64,000 nucleotides of DNA from Psettodes erumei (lineage: Eukaryota; Chordata; Actinopteri; Pleuronectiformes; Psettodidae), in assembly GCA_016785225.1 (NCBI GenBank), contig JAFBJZ010000635.1, positions 4,799,501 to 4,863,500 of the forward strand, in the 5' to 3' direction. The notes beneath the pieces are model-generated. The model was not told the origin of the DNA, searched no databases, and worked only from the letters and a program-made list of their open reading frames with translations. Position numbers and translations under genes: made by a program. Shown in pieces: positions 12,026-23,509 of the stretch (position 1 is the stretch's first letter; each line of letters starts with the position of its first letter).

Positions 12026-13466
12026 CATCAGTCGACCTCCATGTATAGACTGGAGATAACAGCGGAGGATGTGAAACTGTAACACAACAGCCTGCAGTGT
12101 GTGTGTGTGTGTGTGTTATTTGGATAGTAACTTAATGGTTTCAGCAGTTTTTCAAGCACCGGACTGTTTTCCAGACAGACATTTAGAGACGTTACCCTCG
12201 GCTCCGGGGGGGGATTTAATCTGAAATTTAATGCGCTTCATAAATATTATAATGTTGAGTTTGTGTTCCCATGTCAGAGGTGTTGATTCATCTCATACCG
12301 CGTGTCAGCTGGCTGTCGTCTTTCGCCGCCGGTGAATTTTGCCGCATCGCACCGAGGGACGCTTCTAATATTGTGTCCGACGCGTTTATATCCGTCAGGG
12401 TGGAGTAAATAACGCTAACAGAGAGACTTGTCTGTATAATGTGGTATAATTCAACAGCACCACAAACCGCAGCTTTTTTTTTTTTTTTATTACACATTTA
12501 TCAACTTTATAACCTTTGTGAGCTTTGGATTTATTCCCGTTCTGTTGTGTCAGGCTGCAGGAGGACGGTGGAAAATAAGAAGAATAATCTATAATCATTA
12601 GTGGCAGCACCACACGAGTGTCAACAGTTACAGAAGGACCCAAAGTTTTGCTTTGGAAGAACTGGCCCGCCCAGCGTCCTGACCTCAAAACCCCGATCCG
12701 ACGCCTCTGGAATAATTTAGACGCACAATGAGCCAAACTCACCAAGACTCCTGTTAATGAGCGGGAAGAAAAAACCCAGCTCCACGAGTCCTTTCTCTTT
12801 TTATACATGTTTTTTTTTTCCTATTTGTGCGATGATGAGTTTGACTTTTGTGTATTTACTTTTACTTTGTGACGCATGTCAAAGGCCGCCTTTGTGTCGA
12901 GTCATCATCAGACTCGTGGGGGGGGGGGGGGGCAGCAGTGGGCGGTTTTGAAAGGAGAGTCGTCATCAGTGGGTGTCCGCAATCCCTCTCAGCCAGGTGC
13001 CATTCACGCAGCGTCGCCCGTAATCTAGAAAAAGTGGATCAACCCTTAAAAAGCAAGTGGGTGGCCATTGTTTGTGGCGTCCTTGGTGCTTGGTTAACAT
13101 GCAAACTGTGTGTCGTATGAATCGCTTTGTGCTGATTGCTGGCGTTTGAATCCGCACGTGGCGCCTGGAGACCAGGGTTCACTGACTCCTCATTCAGCGG
13201 GTTTCAAAGAAACGCTTTAGAAATGTTCGAACGCGGCAGATCGAGTTGTATACGCCGTTTGTCGTAATGCAACTTTTCAATTTCTGTTTCCGCCTTTTCT
13301 CTTTATAAATGCTGGAACTTTGCTTTTTTTTTTTTTATTTTGGTTCCAGCGTCATAGTCGTCATAGTTTCTCAGAAAGCAGCGAAGAAGAAGAAGAAGAA
13401 GAAAAAAAAAAGGCAGAGGTCTGTGACGGAGAATAAGGAGTGAGACCCATGTGTGAAGTGCTTTAC

Positions 13467-13467
<1 letters not shown>

Positions 13468-13501
<34 letters not shown>
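13468..13501. repeat. (AC)n microsatellite
   Basis: 34 nt, pure. Confidence 0.97.
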
Positions 13502-13507
<6 letters not shown>

Positions 13508-13786
13508 TCCTGGCCCTCTGAAACCTGCACACATGGAGGAGGGTGCTAATGGTGCTTCACAACACACACACTCTGGGGTGTGTGTCTTCAGGAACACAAC
13601 TGTTTGGCTAACAAGCAGTGAGAAATTATTTTTAAAATTATTTTTACATAAATCAATATTCTTGTGACAAAACAAACAAAACTTGGACCCACTCATAAAA
13701 AAAAAACATTGCTGCATGACACAACTCCATGCAACTCTGCATGTTTACTGTTCTGACTGCTGATGAAACTGCAGTAACTTCTCACA

Positions 13787-13814
<28 letters not shown>
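13787..13814. repeat. (GT)n microsatellite
   Basis: 28 nt, pure. Confidence 0.97.
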
Positions 13815-13817
<3 letters not shown>

Positions 13818-14696
13818 CGTGGCCTCACATGCGGCGCTAACCTCACACAACACCTGATAATGACGCACCAACAACATCCTGCCTCTGTGATTTGGAAATG
13901 TCAGCACCATCACCTGCTGATCTCTGCTCAGGGGGAGAGAGACCAGATAAAGACGCTTTGTTTTTTTTTTTTACTTCTCTTCTCTGCTGAGAGATTTGTT
14001 TTTTTTTTTGTCGGGGCACCGTGGGAGCGAGGGGGCGTCGACCCTGAAAGGTCACAGCTGATTGGTTGAACAGGAGAAAGCTTTCACCTGGTTTGCTCAG
14101 GAGCGTTTGGCAGCGTCTCCTCCTCGGCCCACTTGAACGAGATAAATTGTTTTCCCGGTGAACCAGAACCCGAGCGGTCTGTTGTTATTTGTTATTGTGG
14201 CGCGCCGTCTGCTGCGCCGGATAAATTAGACGTTAGACTGTCCTTAAACTTAGAATGATAAGTAGTGAAATAAAATAAAAATACAGTATGTGAAGTAATG
14301 AGGCTCGTCACGTCCTCACGGGGCTTCATTATAACGTAACGATCCCCAATAAGGTATCATAGAAATCCAGAGCTTATTCCAGCTCTGCTCTGGCAGACCT
14401 CAGATTAATCACATCCAAGTTTAAACTTCCAAGCGCAGACGTATTAAGTCAACAAAGTGAGTTAAAAACCACCAAAAACATCATTGTTTATTCATTGCTA
14501 ATAGCTGCGGGATATGTCTGATCATCTTAATTTGTTCTGCAGGGGTTTCTTCAAAATCTCAAAAAAACAACAACAACGAGACAAAAAACAAACAAAAACA
14601 GTTAAGAGGCCCAGACCCAGAACTGGATCAGAGCGTCCCACCTTAACTCAGCTGTTTTGTTGTAGTTTAAGATTAGGATTTTCTCGTAAGGAACGT

Positions 14697-14725
14697 TGTG
14701 TGTGTGTGTGTGTGTGTGTGTGTGT
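14697..14725. repeat. (TG)n microsatellite
   Basis: 29 nt, pure. Confidence 0.97.
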
Positions 14726-14835
14726 CGTATGTAGGAGCGAGCGTGCATTGATATTCGCAGCCAGTCTGCAGCGGTAAGCTTTAATACCAGCCCAGAGACC
14801 TGTGTTTCATGTCAGCCAGAGGCCTGTGATGTCAG

Positions 14836-14858
14836 CACACACACACACACACACACAC
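14836..14858. repeat. (CA)n microsatellite
   Basis: 23 nt; a second CA run of 25 nt follows at 14921-14945. Confidence 0.96.
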
Positions 14859-15636
14859 TGATAAATATGGAAATTCCTCTGTCTCAGAAACACGGCAGTG
14901 AAACATGCAAATGATCCTCCCACACACACACACACACACACACACTGGAAGCTCAGGTGTTGCTGTGCCGTGTCTTCGGGTATTTTCACGGAGGCTGACG
15001 GGAGCAGAACTTGTGTAACGACGGCAGTTTCCCTTCAAAGCCGTCGCGATGTAACACAAACTTTGAGGAACCTCCCCTGGGACTCCTGGGCTCGCCGACC
15101 TGCGCCTGCCCCCGACCTCCGGAGACGTGAAGCTTAAAAGCCACGCTAGCAAAAGGCGCACGCTCAAGGATGTGAGGAAGTTTCCTCGCTGTTGCCAGGA
15201 AGTGATGTCGGAGGTGGAGTTGTTGGAGGATAAAAAAAAAAACAACTTCCAAGCTCAAGAAGAAGAAATAGAGAACGTTGCTCACGTGACCTTTGGTGCA
15301 CTTCCTGTTTCCTTGCTAGCAACGTGAAAACAACATCACGACGTGTAACCGTGACATTTTATTGCGCTCTTTCTCCCGTCTTTCTTGTTTTTGTGGAGAC
15401 GAACCAGAAAGTTTGGATCTACTCACTCGCTCCCCACCCAACAAAACACCCATCACCCCCCCCATTAGCTGTTAAAGCCTGAAACGTTTTCCACATGGCC
15501 CCTAAATGATGTGATTTATTGGCTACAGATTGGAGACAATGGCGGCGCTTTTTAAATGCGCGAGCACGCCTCGGCACTAATGTGGGCGACGCACATTTGT
15601 AAACTAGCTGTGCCAGAAAGCAGCGGCTGGTTTTCT

Positions 15637-15638
<2 letters not shown>

Positions 15639-15670
<32 letters not shown>
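15639..15670. repeat. (CA)n microsatellite
   Basis: 32 nt, pure. Confidence 0.97.
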
Positions 15671-15671
<1 letters not shown>

Positions 15672-16879
15672 TCCCCCGCCATGCTGGACTGAATAGTTTG
15701 TTGACGCTTTGATGAGTTTTTAAACGGCTTCCAGCAGACTCCAAAGAGCCCGGTGCTGATGGACTTGGCTGTGAAGTTGCCGCCGCTCGCCCTCAGTCAG
15801 TGTTTAGCCTCGACCACGGTTCTCTTCGTGGGTTTTATCAAGACGGATGTTCAGACGCGTCCTCTGAATTGGTTTTTTTGTTTTTTTTACCGACTTCACC
15901 TGAGACTCGTTTCCCAGCAGCGACCCGAACCGTCCGCCTCAGGAGCAGCTCAGGAATTCAGGACTTTCCCTCTGCATTTCAATTGACACCGACTCCCTTT
16001 GTGCACATGTGGCTCTGACAGATTAGCGCCTCTAATTACTGAAATATATTTTCAAAAAGATGCCAAAGTGGCCTTGGTTTACATTCACCCTGGCAAAATA
16101 AACAGCCTGATATTAAATATTCCCTCTCACATCCTCATTTCCGAGTCTTTTTTTGCACCCCCCCCCCCCATCTGGATTTTTTTCGACATGATTTAGAAAA
16201 GACTGTGGAAAACATTTTTGTTCTCAGTCGTCAGTTGATGACAAGAAAAAATGAAGCCAAATCGCAGGAACCCAGAACATTTAACACGTTTTTTTTTCTC
16301 TCCTCATTCATTTCTTCATAAAGACCTTCAGTGGTGTTTCCAAAAAGAAAGGACACAAAAGACAAAACTTGTGCGACGAGGCTGCATAACTTGAAATTTA
16401 ACAAGTTATTAAAAGAAAACACGCTCTGCGGAAGATGAAGTAAAAAAAAAGATCCATTTTATCGAACCAGAACTTGTCAAGAAAGAAAAGAAGAAGCTTA
16501 AGTTATCTATCGATCGATCAGAGCCAAAACAAAACCAACATCTGACTCAGACGATGGAAAAATGGCTCCAAGCGAATGACGTGTTACAACCCTGATGTGA
16601 CGCCTCCACACGCAGGGACGGCCAAGTATAACAAATCCATTAATGTAGCTTTAAATGGTTCCAATTAGAAGAAGGCCTGGGTTTGTGTTACAGAATCTGC
16701 AGATGTGCATCTCAAAACACAAACTCACACACAGGGAGACACACAAAACCCCCCCAGCTCCCGGCCCGACTTAACAAATCACCGCCCTGCTCCGCCCAGG
16801 GTGCCTCTCCTTGTGACTCCCACTTTGAAGCAAATTTGTCAAAGTGCACCCATTTCATGGACTGCATTGTTGCCTGTAT

Positions 16880-16880
<1 letters not shown>

Positions 16881-16926
<46 letters not shown>
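16881..16926. repeat. (CA)n microsatellite
   Basis: 46 nt, pure. Confidence 0.97.
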
Positions 16927-16928
<2 letters not shown>

Positions 16929-17348
16929 GACACAACATGCAGCTGCAGAAAATCTTGGTTTTTCCATCTTCACGCAGCCGAGACTGTTTCAACAGAAACT
17001 GAACCGAGGCTCTGTGCTGTAATCACATGAAGGGATCAAACATGACATTATTGATTATATTTTATTGCTGATTGCGTAACCGTGACCACAGATGCAGCAG
17101 TACTGGGTCAGAGAAGCTGATCACCGGCCTCTTCAGGAAGACGCACCGATGAATCAACACCACTCACTTCCACTCGTGCAGCAGTTTCTCTTTCTTTCCT
17201 CTTTTTTACGCGACAACAACAGAAGACACTTTCCCACTGTGGACTTCAAATTGTTGCGTTTATTTCCGTTGTCTTGTAAATTGCACAAATGAGCAACGCT
17301 TTAGCCCCCGCTCGCTCAAAGGTTGTTTGCTGCCTCTTCAAGGACATC

Positions 17349-17350
<2 letters not shown>

Positions 17351-17389
<39 letters not shown>
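17351..17389. repeat. (TG)n microsatellite
   Basis: 39 nt; same-phase partner at 17479. Confidence 0.97.
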
Positions 17390-17390
<1 letters not shown>

Positions 17391-17477
17391 TGCTTCATAA
17401 TTAATGTGTCCACACAATGCACGTGAACAATTGCACCTGGAGGGACCAGTGGTCTCCGTGCAGGAGAAGCCCTCAGC

Positions 17478-17478
<1 letters not shown>

Positions 17479-17510
<32 letters not shown>
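17479..17510. repeat. (TG)n microsatellite
   Basis: 32 nt, pure. Confidence 0.97.
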
Positions 17511-17513
<3 letters not shown>

Positions 17514-18938
17514 CTCCACTGGTGAGGCCAGCCTGTTTCTAGTAATTAACGCTGATGCCGTACGCTGCATTTATAATGATAAATGTTGGGAGCCTGGAAA
17601 GTCAGATAAAGTCACCGTAAGGATGTTTTCCTGTGCCGGCGCCGTCCCCGAAACAAAACCATCAATTTTTAGAAGAAAATGTGCCACAAAAACACGTCTG
17701 CATGAAGTTTTTAGTTGTTTGTTGACTGTTTTTGACACAAGGACACATTTTTTTTCATTCCCTCACTAATATTTTAAAGGTGCCCCGTGGCTGTTTCTAA
17801 TAAAAATCAAAGTTTTTGTTGGTTTGTGTTAAATTTTTATCAGTGAAACACTTGGTGTGCGTCCTTGAGGCTTAACAAACCACGTCAAACCCACTTCCTC
17901 CCTTCGTAAAACAAATCGGATTCTTCCAGAGTTGCTAACTTGTTGAAGATCTTCTTCTTCTTTGCGTTTTGACGTCGCTGCACGTCTCGGCACCACGGCG
18001 CCCCCTGTGTGGCGCAGTACAGCAGAACAAATATACTGCGAAAACAAAAAAAAAAAACCACGCTTTTTTGTGGTACTATCCCGAAATATCCGCAGGGTAC
18101 TTTTAATGTTTGATGACCCGACTCCGACCTTGCCAGTTTCCTCACAAACTACGGTGAGAATATTTCAGGCTGAAAGGCAGAATTTAGAAATGTTTTCCTC
18201 CTGCATCAGCCCCGTGTGCCGAATCTTGTTTGGTGGATTCCGTCTCTCCTTCGGATATAAAAACACACATTTTTCACCGGGGTGAACCAGACCTCCGGGC
18301 CCGGTATTGATCCGTCGCCCCTGAAACTATTTAGTAATATCTGCTGAGAGAACCCCTTTTACTTTCTGGCGAACAACACTCCTCCTTTTGTTTTTCAGCT
18401 AAAATGTTCTGAGTGATTCTCTGTGGCACTTATTGATTTTTCATTCCCTCTTACTGGGTATCATCCAACTCTGCCTCGTCTCCCTCCGTCTCTTTCAGGC
18501 ACGCACCGCAAAAAAATAGTCGAAAATTCTCATGTCGTTGCACACTGTGTTTTAACAAGGCTTGTTTGTTATTTTAATGTAGTCCCCCCCCCCCCTCCCC
18601 TCACAAAAAAAAAATACCGGACACACACAACGGATTCGAGTCCTCATGCAAACAAAGGTTGTGTTTGAGGTAATGGAGGTCCTGCTGCGGCACCAGCGAA
18701 ACTACTCTACTCTTAACATTTTAGTTTAATTTCATGCTTTCAAGACTGTGGATCAAACCCTAAAGCAAACAGTGCTGGTGTGTGTGCGTACAGTGTGATC
18801 ACCGGCAAACAGCGCACAACTTCTATACACTGCACTAATAAAACACTCGGTGTTTAAACACTCAATTCAACCCGCTTTTATTCAGATGCGTGCCGAAATG
18901 AACGCACACTTCACTGTATGAGCGCACGGGCACTCACG

Positions 18939-18942
<4 letters not shown>

Positions 18943-18980
<38 letters not shown>
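18943..18980. repeat. (CA)n microsatellite
   Basis: 38 nt, preceded by degenerate GCACGCAC units. Confidence 0.97.
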
Positions 18981-18981
<1 letters not shown>

Positions 18982-19115
18982 GATGTAAGAGCAAGGCGGC
19001 GAAAACACACCCTCCACTTTCCTCCTCTGCAAACATGGAAGCAGGTGGGTGAGGTGAAGCATAATGACGGATTAATGAGTGGGGAAAATTTGCTCTGAGA
19101 GGATCAGTGAAGGGT

Positions 19116-19116
<1 letters not shown>

Positions 19117-19177
<61 letters not shown>

Positions 19178-19188
19178 TGTGTGTGTGT
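19117..19188. repeat. Long (GT)n microsatellite
   Basis: 72 nt with one C at 19177. Confidence 0.97.
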
Positions 19189-19301
19189 CATCATTACCCC
19201 TCCTTGGTTACAGCATAAGAACAGAGCAGACGTCCTGTCTCTTTAACCGCGCCCCCTCGATCCTCTCGAGGCGTGAAGGGGCTGTCCTCAAACCTCAACC
19301 A

Positions 19302-19355
19302 TCTTCTTCTTCTTCTTCTTCTTCTTCTTCTCCTTCTTCTTCTTCTTCTTCTTCT
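19302..19355. repeat. (CTT)n microsatellite
   Basis: About 18 units with one C for T change. Confidence 0.97.
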
Positions 19356-20108
19356 GACCGGTCCTTCTCCTCGGATCACTGAGCTTTCTCATTGGGTGCG
19401 CAGTGATTGAGTAGACGGCAAAGTAGCACGGGCAAAGAGCACGTACAGATCCTAAACCCTCGCCGTTACTGGATATAAATAAACTTATGAATAAATCTTA
19501 CAGATACTTAATATATGGAGCTAGCGTGTCGTTACTCAGGTTTAATGAACGACATGCTAACAGTTTGTGCTAACACGTTTGGGCCGCAGTTAATCCTGCT
19601 GTGCTCTCCTGTGGTCCGGTCCGTACCCGGCGGTGAAACCCATCACTGCTGATTTCTGCTTCCAGCTCAGCGTCACCGGTGTTCAGGAGCCCGGGGCCCC
19701 TGGGTGCTCAGTATTCCAGACTCAGCGGCTCAGGATGCTAATGTCCAAACCTGGTTTAAAATGAGACAGGTTCCCGGGCCCTTTCATCGCAGGTAAAGCC
19801 TGTGGGACAGGAAGGGGACTGACTTTTTAAAGAAAGAAGAAAATAAAGTCCTGCAGGATCTGGATCAAGGTCGCGGGGAAGAGATTCTCCTCTCAAACCA
19901 CCAAACATAAGGAGCTTGTGCGGTGAAGTGAGATTTCATTGTCGTCATGCGCGTGGACTTGTTATTCCCCAATAACCGTCTTCAGATGTGACGGGCTGTC
20001 TACGTGTGTGTGTGTGTGTGTCTCTCCTGGAGGCAGTCACCGTGACCTTGTCTTTCAGGTGACACGCCGGACACCTGACGTCTTATTTTGTTCTCGTCCT
20101 CTGTCACG

Positions 20109-20112
<4 letters not shown>

Positions 20113-20196
<84 letters not shown>
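20113..20196. repeat. Longest (CA)n microsatellite in the window
   Basis: 84 nt, 42 uninterrupted CA units. Confidence 0.97.
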
Positions 20197-20200
<4 letters not shown>

Positions 20201-20307
20201 AGGTGCTGTAACTAATACGCCAGACACTCTCTCATCATAAAGACTTAACATACACACACATTATAGAGACAGGTTTTCCATGCAGGTGGACACGCACACG
20301 CACACAT

Positions 20308-20308
<1 letters not shown>

Positions 20309-20346
<38 letters not shown>
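20309..20346. repeat. (CA)n microsatellite
   Basis: 38 nt, preceded by degenerate CACGCA units. Confidence 0.97.
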
Positions 20347-20349
<3 letters not shown>

Positions 20350-20440
20350 CCACATATAGATGTCTTGTGGGACAATTGATCCCCAGACAGATTAGGCTTC
20401 AATCTAAAATCTCCTCAGGCCAGACCTGAGATCATGTGTA

Positions 20441-20451
20441 CACACACACAG

Positions 20452-20497
<46 letters not shown>

Positions 20498-20516
20498 ACT
20501 CACACAAACACACACT
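20441..20516. repeat. (CA)n, interrupted
   Basis: 76 nt of CA with GG, T and AA interruptions. Confidence 0.95.
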
Positions 20517-20644
20517 GTGTGACCCACACAGTCAGACAGAAGTGACGTGCTAGTTGGAGAAACCCACCAATTTTCAGGGAAGTCTGGAAGCAGCTTTATA
20601 GAAGGCTGCTGTTAATTGTGTATAAATGCTTTTAGGAGACATTC

Positions 20645-20649
<5 letters not shown>

Positions 20650-20687
<38 letters not shown>
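20650..20687. repeat. (TG)n microsatellite
   Basis: 38 nt, preceded by TATATA. Confidence 0.97.
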
Positions 20688-20690
<3 letters not shown>

Positions 20691-21285
20691 CTGATCAGTG
20701 TCGGCCCGTTTAGAAACACGTAATGAAAACAGAGATGCCAGGTGGAGCCTCCTTGTTAGCTCCTGTGCAGGATTATCTTTTTGCTCCACCTTCTGCAGAA
20801 TATTTGGACTCAGAGGTTTAGGTCTGACACCCTCGACTCTTTTTGACACTTTTTTCGACTCGCCCTCAAAAAATGTCATCAGTGAAATATTTGCAGCGGC
20901 CTTCATTGATCTCACCTGACGCCGTCACATCGTTAGCTTTTATTGCCCCGACCGCTGCCGACAGAAACCGTCGCTAAAGGTAACCGGGAGGGTTTGTCTC
21001 TGCACAGCCGATGAGTGAGAGGCTGTTTCATGATATATCAGCTTTTTTGTTCCTTTCATTACTCCACAGCTCCCACTCCGCTGTCCACGATGCCGCGTTT
21101 TATTACAGGGATCAGGTCCCTGAAAACAAAACCTTTGCCGGCCGTTTAGAGGTAAAGCTGCTTTTGATTGTGACGTGACGCTGAAGTGGCAGAGAAAAAG
21201 TCCGGCCCTTTCGGTTCTCCTCGGCTCTCTCCTTCTCCCTCTGTTTTCCTTCCTCACCTCCTCGTACCTGTGTCTGTCTGCGCAG

Positions 21286-21379
21286 GTTCGACTACCAGGA
21301 GCTGCTCCATAACTCCAGTTTCTGCCTGGTGCCGCGGGGCCGACGTCTGGGATCCTTCCGCTTCCTGGAGGCCTTGCAG
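21286..21379 (+). CDS. ext1: ext1 exon 2 (GT47 domain, residues about 321-352)
   Basis: The exon is 94 nt. The acceptor is a CT-rich tract ending TGCGCAG at 21285; the donor is CAG|GTACAG. The first G completes a codon begun in exon 1, and 31 codons follow, starting FDYQELLHNSSF. In human numbering the sequon N-S-S falls at N330, a known EXT1 glycosylation site (N-A-T in human). The motif VPRGRRLGSFRFLEA carries G339 and R340, the missense hotspot of hereditary multiple osteochondromas, so the residues needed for GlcA transfer are intact. The protein works in the Golgi/ER membrane with Ext2. The donor is moderate: +3 to +6 is ACAG rather than AAGT. Confidence 0.97.
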
Positions 21380-23339
21380 GTACAGTCTGGGTTTCCTGCT
21401 CGTGTGGATAACGTCACCGTGTATGTTAAGTTGCCACGTGGATGATATATGCGACGACGATACGCGGGTTGCGTGTCGTCGGCGCTACAAGGAACCAAAC
21501 AGTTCCTCGTACCGACAGTTGATCTTATTACGATTGACAATCTGTCATCTCACTGCCACAGGAAAAAAAAAAACAACAACAAAACCAACAAAAAAGCCCC
21601 GTAGGTGCAGGCTCACCGCAGGGAGGAGACGCGTTTACGCACGTGGTCCTCAGACCACAGATGTGCTGGGCTCTCATTAGCACCTCGTCTCCACGTGTCT
21701 CTCTCTTGTTTTGACATTAAGTATCTGGCTGTGCCGTCGGCTGTTGTTTTCCTCGCTCGCTCATTACAAATTCTCGCCGAGGACAGAAGACGGCGCGCGA
21801 GTCGGGGAATAAATGGGCGGCGGCGCGCTTTCCACCGCATCCGGAGCATTTGCCAGAAAGATTTATTTAGGAAAAATCCAACATGTGTAAGTCTCCGACC
21901 TGGTGAACGACCGTCAGCGGTTCTGGGTTTACACACATCTAAGTGTACGCATGTACACATCCCTTTTTTTTTTGCCGCACACGTTGAGGCTGAACATCCC
22001 GGGGACGTGAGCGACGCCGGCACAAAGGCAGAGGAAGGATGAATCATTTTAACTTCATGGCCATTATTTTAATGGCCTTTTCAGCAAATCCAGCCTGAAA
22101 AGAGGAGGGGGAAAAAAAAAATCATCAAAATTCAGAGGACTCCAGAGGAGAGGAGAGGAAAAACAAAGAGGACGACAGTGAGAGGGAGAGAGAGGGGGGA
22201 AAAAACGAGAAGAGAAAAGTCATCTCTCAAAGCCCGACTAATCAAAGCGGCGAGAATCTGCTTCGACAGGTCACTGATCATGCACTCGGCATTTCGTGAA
22301 TCTCCTCTAATCTCTCAGCCTCACTTGATTGAGAATCCAGTCGAACTTGAACTTTAAATGAAAATACCAGACTTATTGAATTTTTTTTTTTTTCCCCCTC
22401 ACCCCGTCTCCGTCACCCGCTCCACTACGCCAGGCCACATATATAAAAAATCACAGAAGATCTTATTAATATGAAATTATCACTGCAACTCACAATCACC
22501 CAGCACATTAAAAATATACCCTTCAGATAAAGTGCTTAAGTGTTTAAGTGTTTAGTGACCAATACATTTACATCAATATCTATAACTACGTTCTCAGTTT
22601 ATTCCCTTTTACCTCCCGCTTTATGAACTATGACTTTTTACAATATTTATCATAAAACCCGCTCCAGTTAATTCCCATAGGCATTAATTTACGGACAGGT
22701 TAAACTGAGAATATAATCCAACCAGTCAAAGAAATGGTGCAGAAAGAAGAATATTCTCTCGAATTCACGGCGACACGGGGAGCTCCTGAATAATTAATTC
22801 ACATTAATGTGTCCTCATAATACAGATGCGTATGGAGGGGGCGGGGGGGTAAATAAAACCACTTTTTTTTCTTGTTTAAAATTTTTGGCAACGTCATTTG
22901 TTTCTGATAAAACTCTTGCAACCTGGAACACGTTGAAAGTGTCTCATCAGACAGAAAATATCTAAGAGGATAAATCCCCTCAGTGAGGGAAGATTAAAAA
23001 AGACAAAAACTTCTGCTCGACTTTATATGATACTGGGGGGGCTCTTTCTTTCAAGCTGTGGAAACTTTAAACACTTTGAAAGAGCACTTTTTTTTTTTTT
23101 TTTTCTGAGACGAAAATGTCCTCTGAGAGAAAAACATTACACAACGCTCTGAATGTTAAATCACCAACAACAACACCAAACAGCTGCTGAACTCTCGTCT
23201 GAAAGTTTCACAGGGTTCGCGCTTTCCAGAAGTTCTTCCTGGAATCTGGAAAAATGAATTTCCCGTTTGTTGTCATCCCGTCAGCGGATTTACAGAATTA
23301 AAGTCACAAGCATCGTTTCCTGTCCCTCTCCTCCGGCAG
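21380..23339 (+). other. ext1 intron 2
   Basis: 1960 nt, almost free of microsatellites. It holds A- and T-rich runs (A10 at 21564, T13 at 22380, T15 at 23088) and an AT-rich stretch at 22440-22800 with short TAAT-type motifs that could be conserved. Open frames on both strands around 21605-22047 are mirror images and not supported as coding. Confidence 0.75.
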
Positions 23340-23447
23340 GCGGCCTGTATCCCCGTCATTCTGAGTAACGGCTGGGAGCTTCCCTTCTCCGAGGTCATCG
23401 ACTGGAGGAAAGCCGCCATCATCGGAGACGAGAGGCTGCTGCTGCAG
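23340..23447 (+). CDS. ext1: ext1 exon 3 (end of GT47 domain, residues about 353-388)
   Basis: The exon is 108 nt, phase 0 at both ends, 36 codons. The acceptor is CTCTCCTCCGGCAG; the donor is CAG|GTACCG, weak at +4 to +6. The product contains AACIPVILSNGWELPF, SEVIDW and GDERLLLQ, the typical C-terminal signature of exostosin/GT47 domains, where the W-E-L-P-F segment helps form the sugar-nucleotide pocket. Compared with human EXT1, the changes are conservative (V to I, M to I, N to D). A G-rich 15-nt minisatellite lies 19 nt beyond the donor, described separately. Confidence 0.97.
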
Positions 23448-23465
23448 GTACCGGGGAACGGGGAT

Positions 23466-23509
23466 GGGAGGAGGTGGGATAGGAGGAGGTGGGATAGGAG
23501 GAGGTGGGC
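23466..23509 (+). repeat. 15-nt G-rich minisatellite, about three units, next to exon 3 donor
   Basis: Unit GGAGGAGGTGGGATA repeated almost perfectly three times. Together with GGGG runs at 23453-23456 and 23460-23463 it meets the G3+N1-7 quadruplex pattern on the transcribed (RNA) strand. Confidence 0.85.

Larger units (their letters stand above)
11451..16880 (+). other. ext1 intron 1, part 3 (no exon seen)
   Basis: Intronic. Contains seven or more CA/TG tracts, a GAA run at 13382-13403, G15 at 12918-12932, C10 at about 16160, and a second AATGGCGGC site near 15538. No exon recognised. Confidence 0.65.
16927..21285 (+). other. ext1 intron 1, part 4, up to exon 2
   Basis: Dominated by simple repeats, especially 17351-17510 and 18943-20687, with (CTT)n at 19302-19355. 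The last 600 bases before exon 2 are free of repeats. I see no exon before 21286. Confidence 0.7.

Noticed and set aside
13100..13200. tRNA-like GGAGACCAGGGTTCA segment
   Set aside because: Only a B-box-like word; no cloverleaf or A-box could be drawn.
17998..18013. CTCF-like GGCGCCCCCTGTGTGG in intron 1
   Set aside because: Fits only the GGGGGCGC half of the CTCF motif and sits in sequence (CTTCTTCTT, GCGTTTTGACG) resembling a dispersed fish repeat.
21605..22047. Overlapping open frames on both strands in intron 2
   Set aside because: They lie within intron 2 just after exon 2; opposite-strand mirror frames in GC-rich DNA are common and no domain is visible.
23466..23509. CRISPR-like regular repeats
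   Set aside because: Three short direct units without spacers in a vertebrate intron: a minisatellite.
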